The notes under the pieces: model-generated | Databases searched by the model: none | Told to the model about the DNA's origin: nothing | What the model saw: the letters and a program-made list of their open reading frames with translations, nothing else | Origin: Calditrichia bacterium | GTDB taxonomy: Bacteria > Calditrichota > Calditrichia > RBG-13-44-9 | DNA: 6,073 nt | Direction of reading: 5' to 3' | Assembly (NCBI GenBank): GCA_026991005.1 | Contig: JALXCH010000284.1 | Coordinates: 1 to 6,073, forward strand | Position numbers and translations under genes: made by a program | Shown: positions 5,919 through 6,073 of the stretch, one piece after another | Position numbering within the stretch: position 1 is the stretch's first letter | Layout: each line of letters begins with the position of its first letter

Positions 5919-6024
5919 CCCGATAACAGGAAAGGGGGTGATAGCTACCAAAAGCAAGAAATTTCGGAGAGGAGAGTTCTTTATCAGGAGGACAAAGACC
6001 GGAGAACATGGTGTTCTCAAATAA
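5911..6024 (+). CDS. Possible small basic ORF (37 codons)
   Basis: An ATG at 5911 lies inside the last codons of galK and opens a frame of 37 residues ending at TAA 6022-6024. The predicted peptide is rich in K and R, with a run KSKKFRRGEFFIRRTKTGE near residues 14-32, and has no membrane segment. The ATG overlaps the galK stop, an arrangement that allows coupled translation. An internal GTG at 5938 has a better SD-like AGGAAAGG (5928-5935) and would give 28 residues. I do not recognise it. A frame this short is often chance, and the support is only position and an SD-like sequence, so I list it as tentative. Confidence 0.22.
   Translation: MGSPITGKGVIATKSKKFRRGEFFIRRTKTGEHGVLK
6002..6018. 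promoter_or_regulatory. 17-bp inverted repeat upstream of the last gene
   Basis: GAGAACATGGTGTTCTC is a perfect inverted repeat with seven-base arms and a TGG centre. It lies about 40 bp before the ATG at 6058. It could be a regulator-binding site for the downstream gene or a weak RNA hairpin. The following AAATAATTT is a poor terminator tail. It does not resemble the LacI-type operators at 393 and 467, so any binding protein would be different. I find no matching promoter beside it. Confidence 0.3.
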
Positions 6025-6057
6025 TTTCCTCATAAACCAAATTAAGAGGAGGTCGTT

Positions 6058-6073
6058 ATGAGTCTGTTTAAAC
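6058..6073 (+). CDS. Start of an unidentified gene, cut by the window edge
   Basis: Only five codons (MSLFK) plus one base are visible. The start is strongly supported by AGGAGG (6047-6052) five bases before ATG 6058. It lies on the same strand as the operon, 139 bp after galK. No strong terminator separates them, so it may be the next operon member; galT or another sugar gene would be expected by context, but five residues cannot identify it. Confidence 0.6.

Overview
The window is a + strand metabolic operon from a bacterium, preceded by about 500 bp of A+T-rich, hairpin-bearing intergenic DNA. Good Shine-Dalgarno sequences (AGGAGG or near it) precede several genes, and the first gene encodes a type II signal-peptide lipoprotein. 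This fits a diderm bacterium that uses SD initiation. SD use argues mildly against typical Bacteroidota. Calditrichota or another FCB-group lineage is a guess from general feel, not something the sequence proves. I see no phage, IS, CRISPR, tRNA or rRNA signal.

Layout. Bases 1-355 hold no gene but carry two sets of short palindromes that look like REP-type intergenic repeats. A sigma-70-like promoter (356-384) runs straight into a LacI-type operator (393-408), and a second, better copy of the operator lies exactly 75 bp downstream (467-484). Five complete genes follow: a lipoprotein with a degenerate M24 (creatinase/prolidase-like) fold (515-1762, TTG start); a galactose-mutarotase-like protein (1840-2865); a sodium:solute symporter family transporter (2853-4514, overlapping its neighbour by 13 bp); a 74-residue two-helix membrane protein (4532-4756); and galactokinase GalK (4758-5918, one base after the previous stop). 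A 139-bp gap with a possible 37-codon ORF and a 17-bp inverted repeat leads to the first codons of another gene (6058 to the window edge).

How it works together. The transporter would bring a hexose across the inner membrane, the mutarotase-like protein would interconvert its anomers in the cytoplasm, and GalK would phosphorylate alpha-D-galactose at C1. Galactose is therefore the most likely substrate. The tight spacing from 1840 to 5918 supports one transcript. The paired operators suggest repression relieved by sugar, through a LacI-family regulator not encoded here. No galT or galE is visible, so the later Leloir steps must be downstream or elsewhere.

The most interesting points are the lipoprotein leading a sugar operon while having lost four of five M24 metal ligands, a transporter lacking the two sodium-site serines of SGLT proteins, and the small membrane protein wedged between transporter and kinase.
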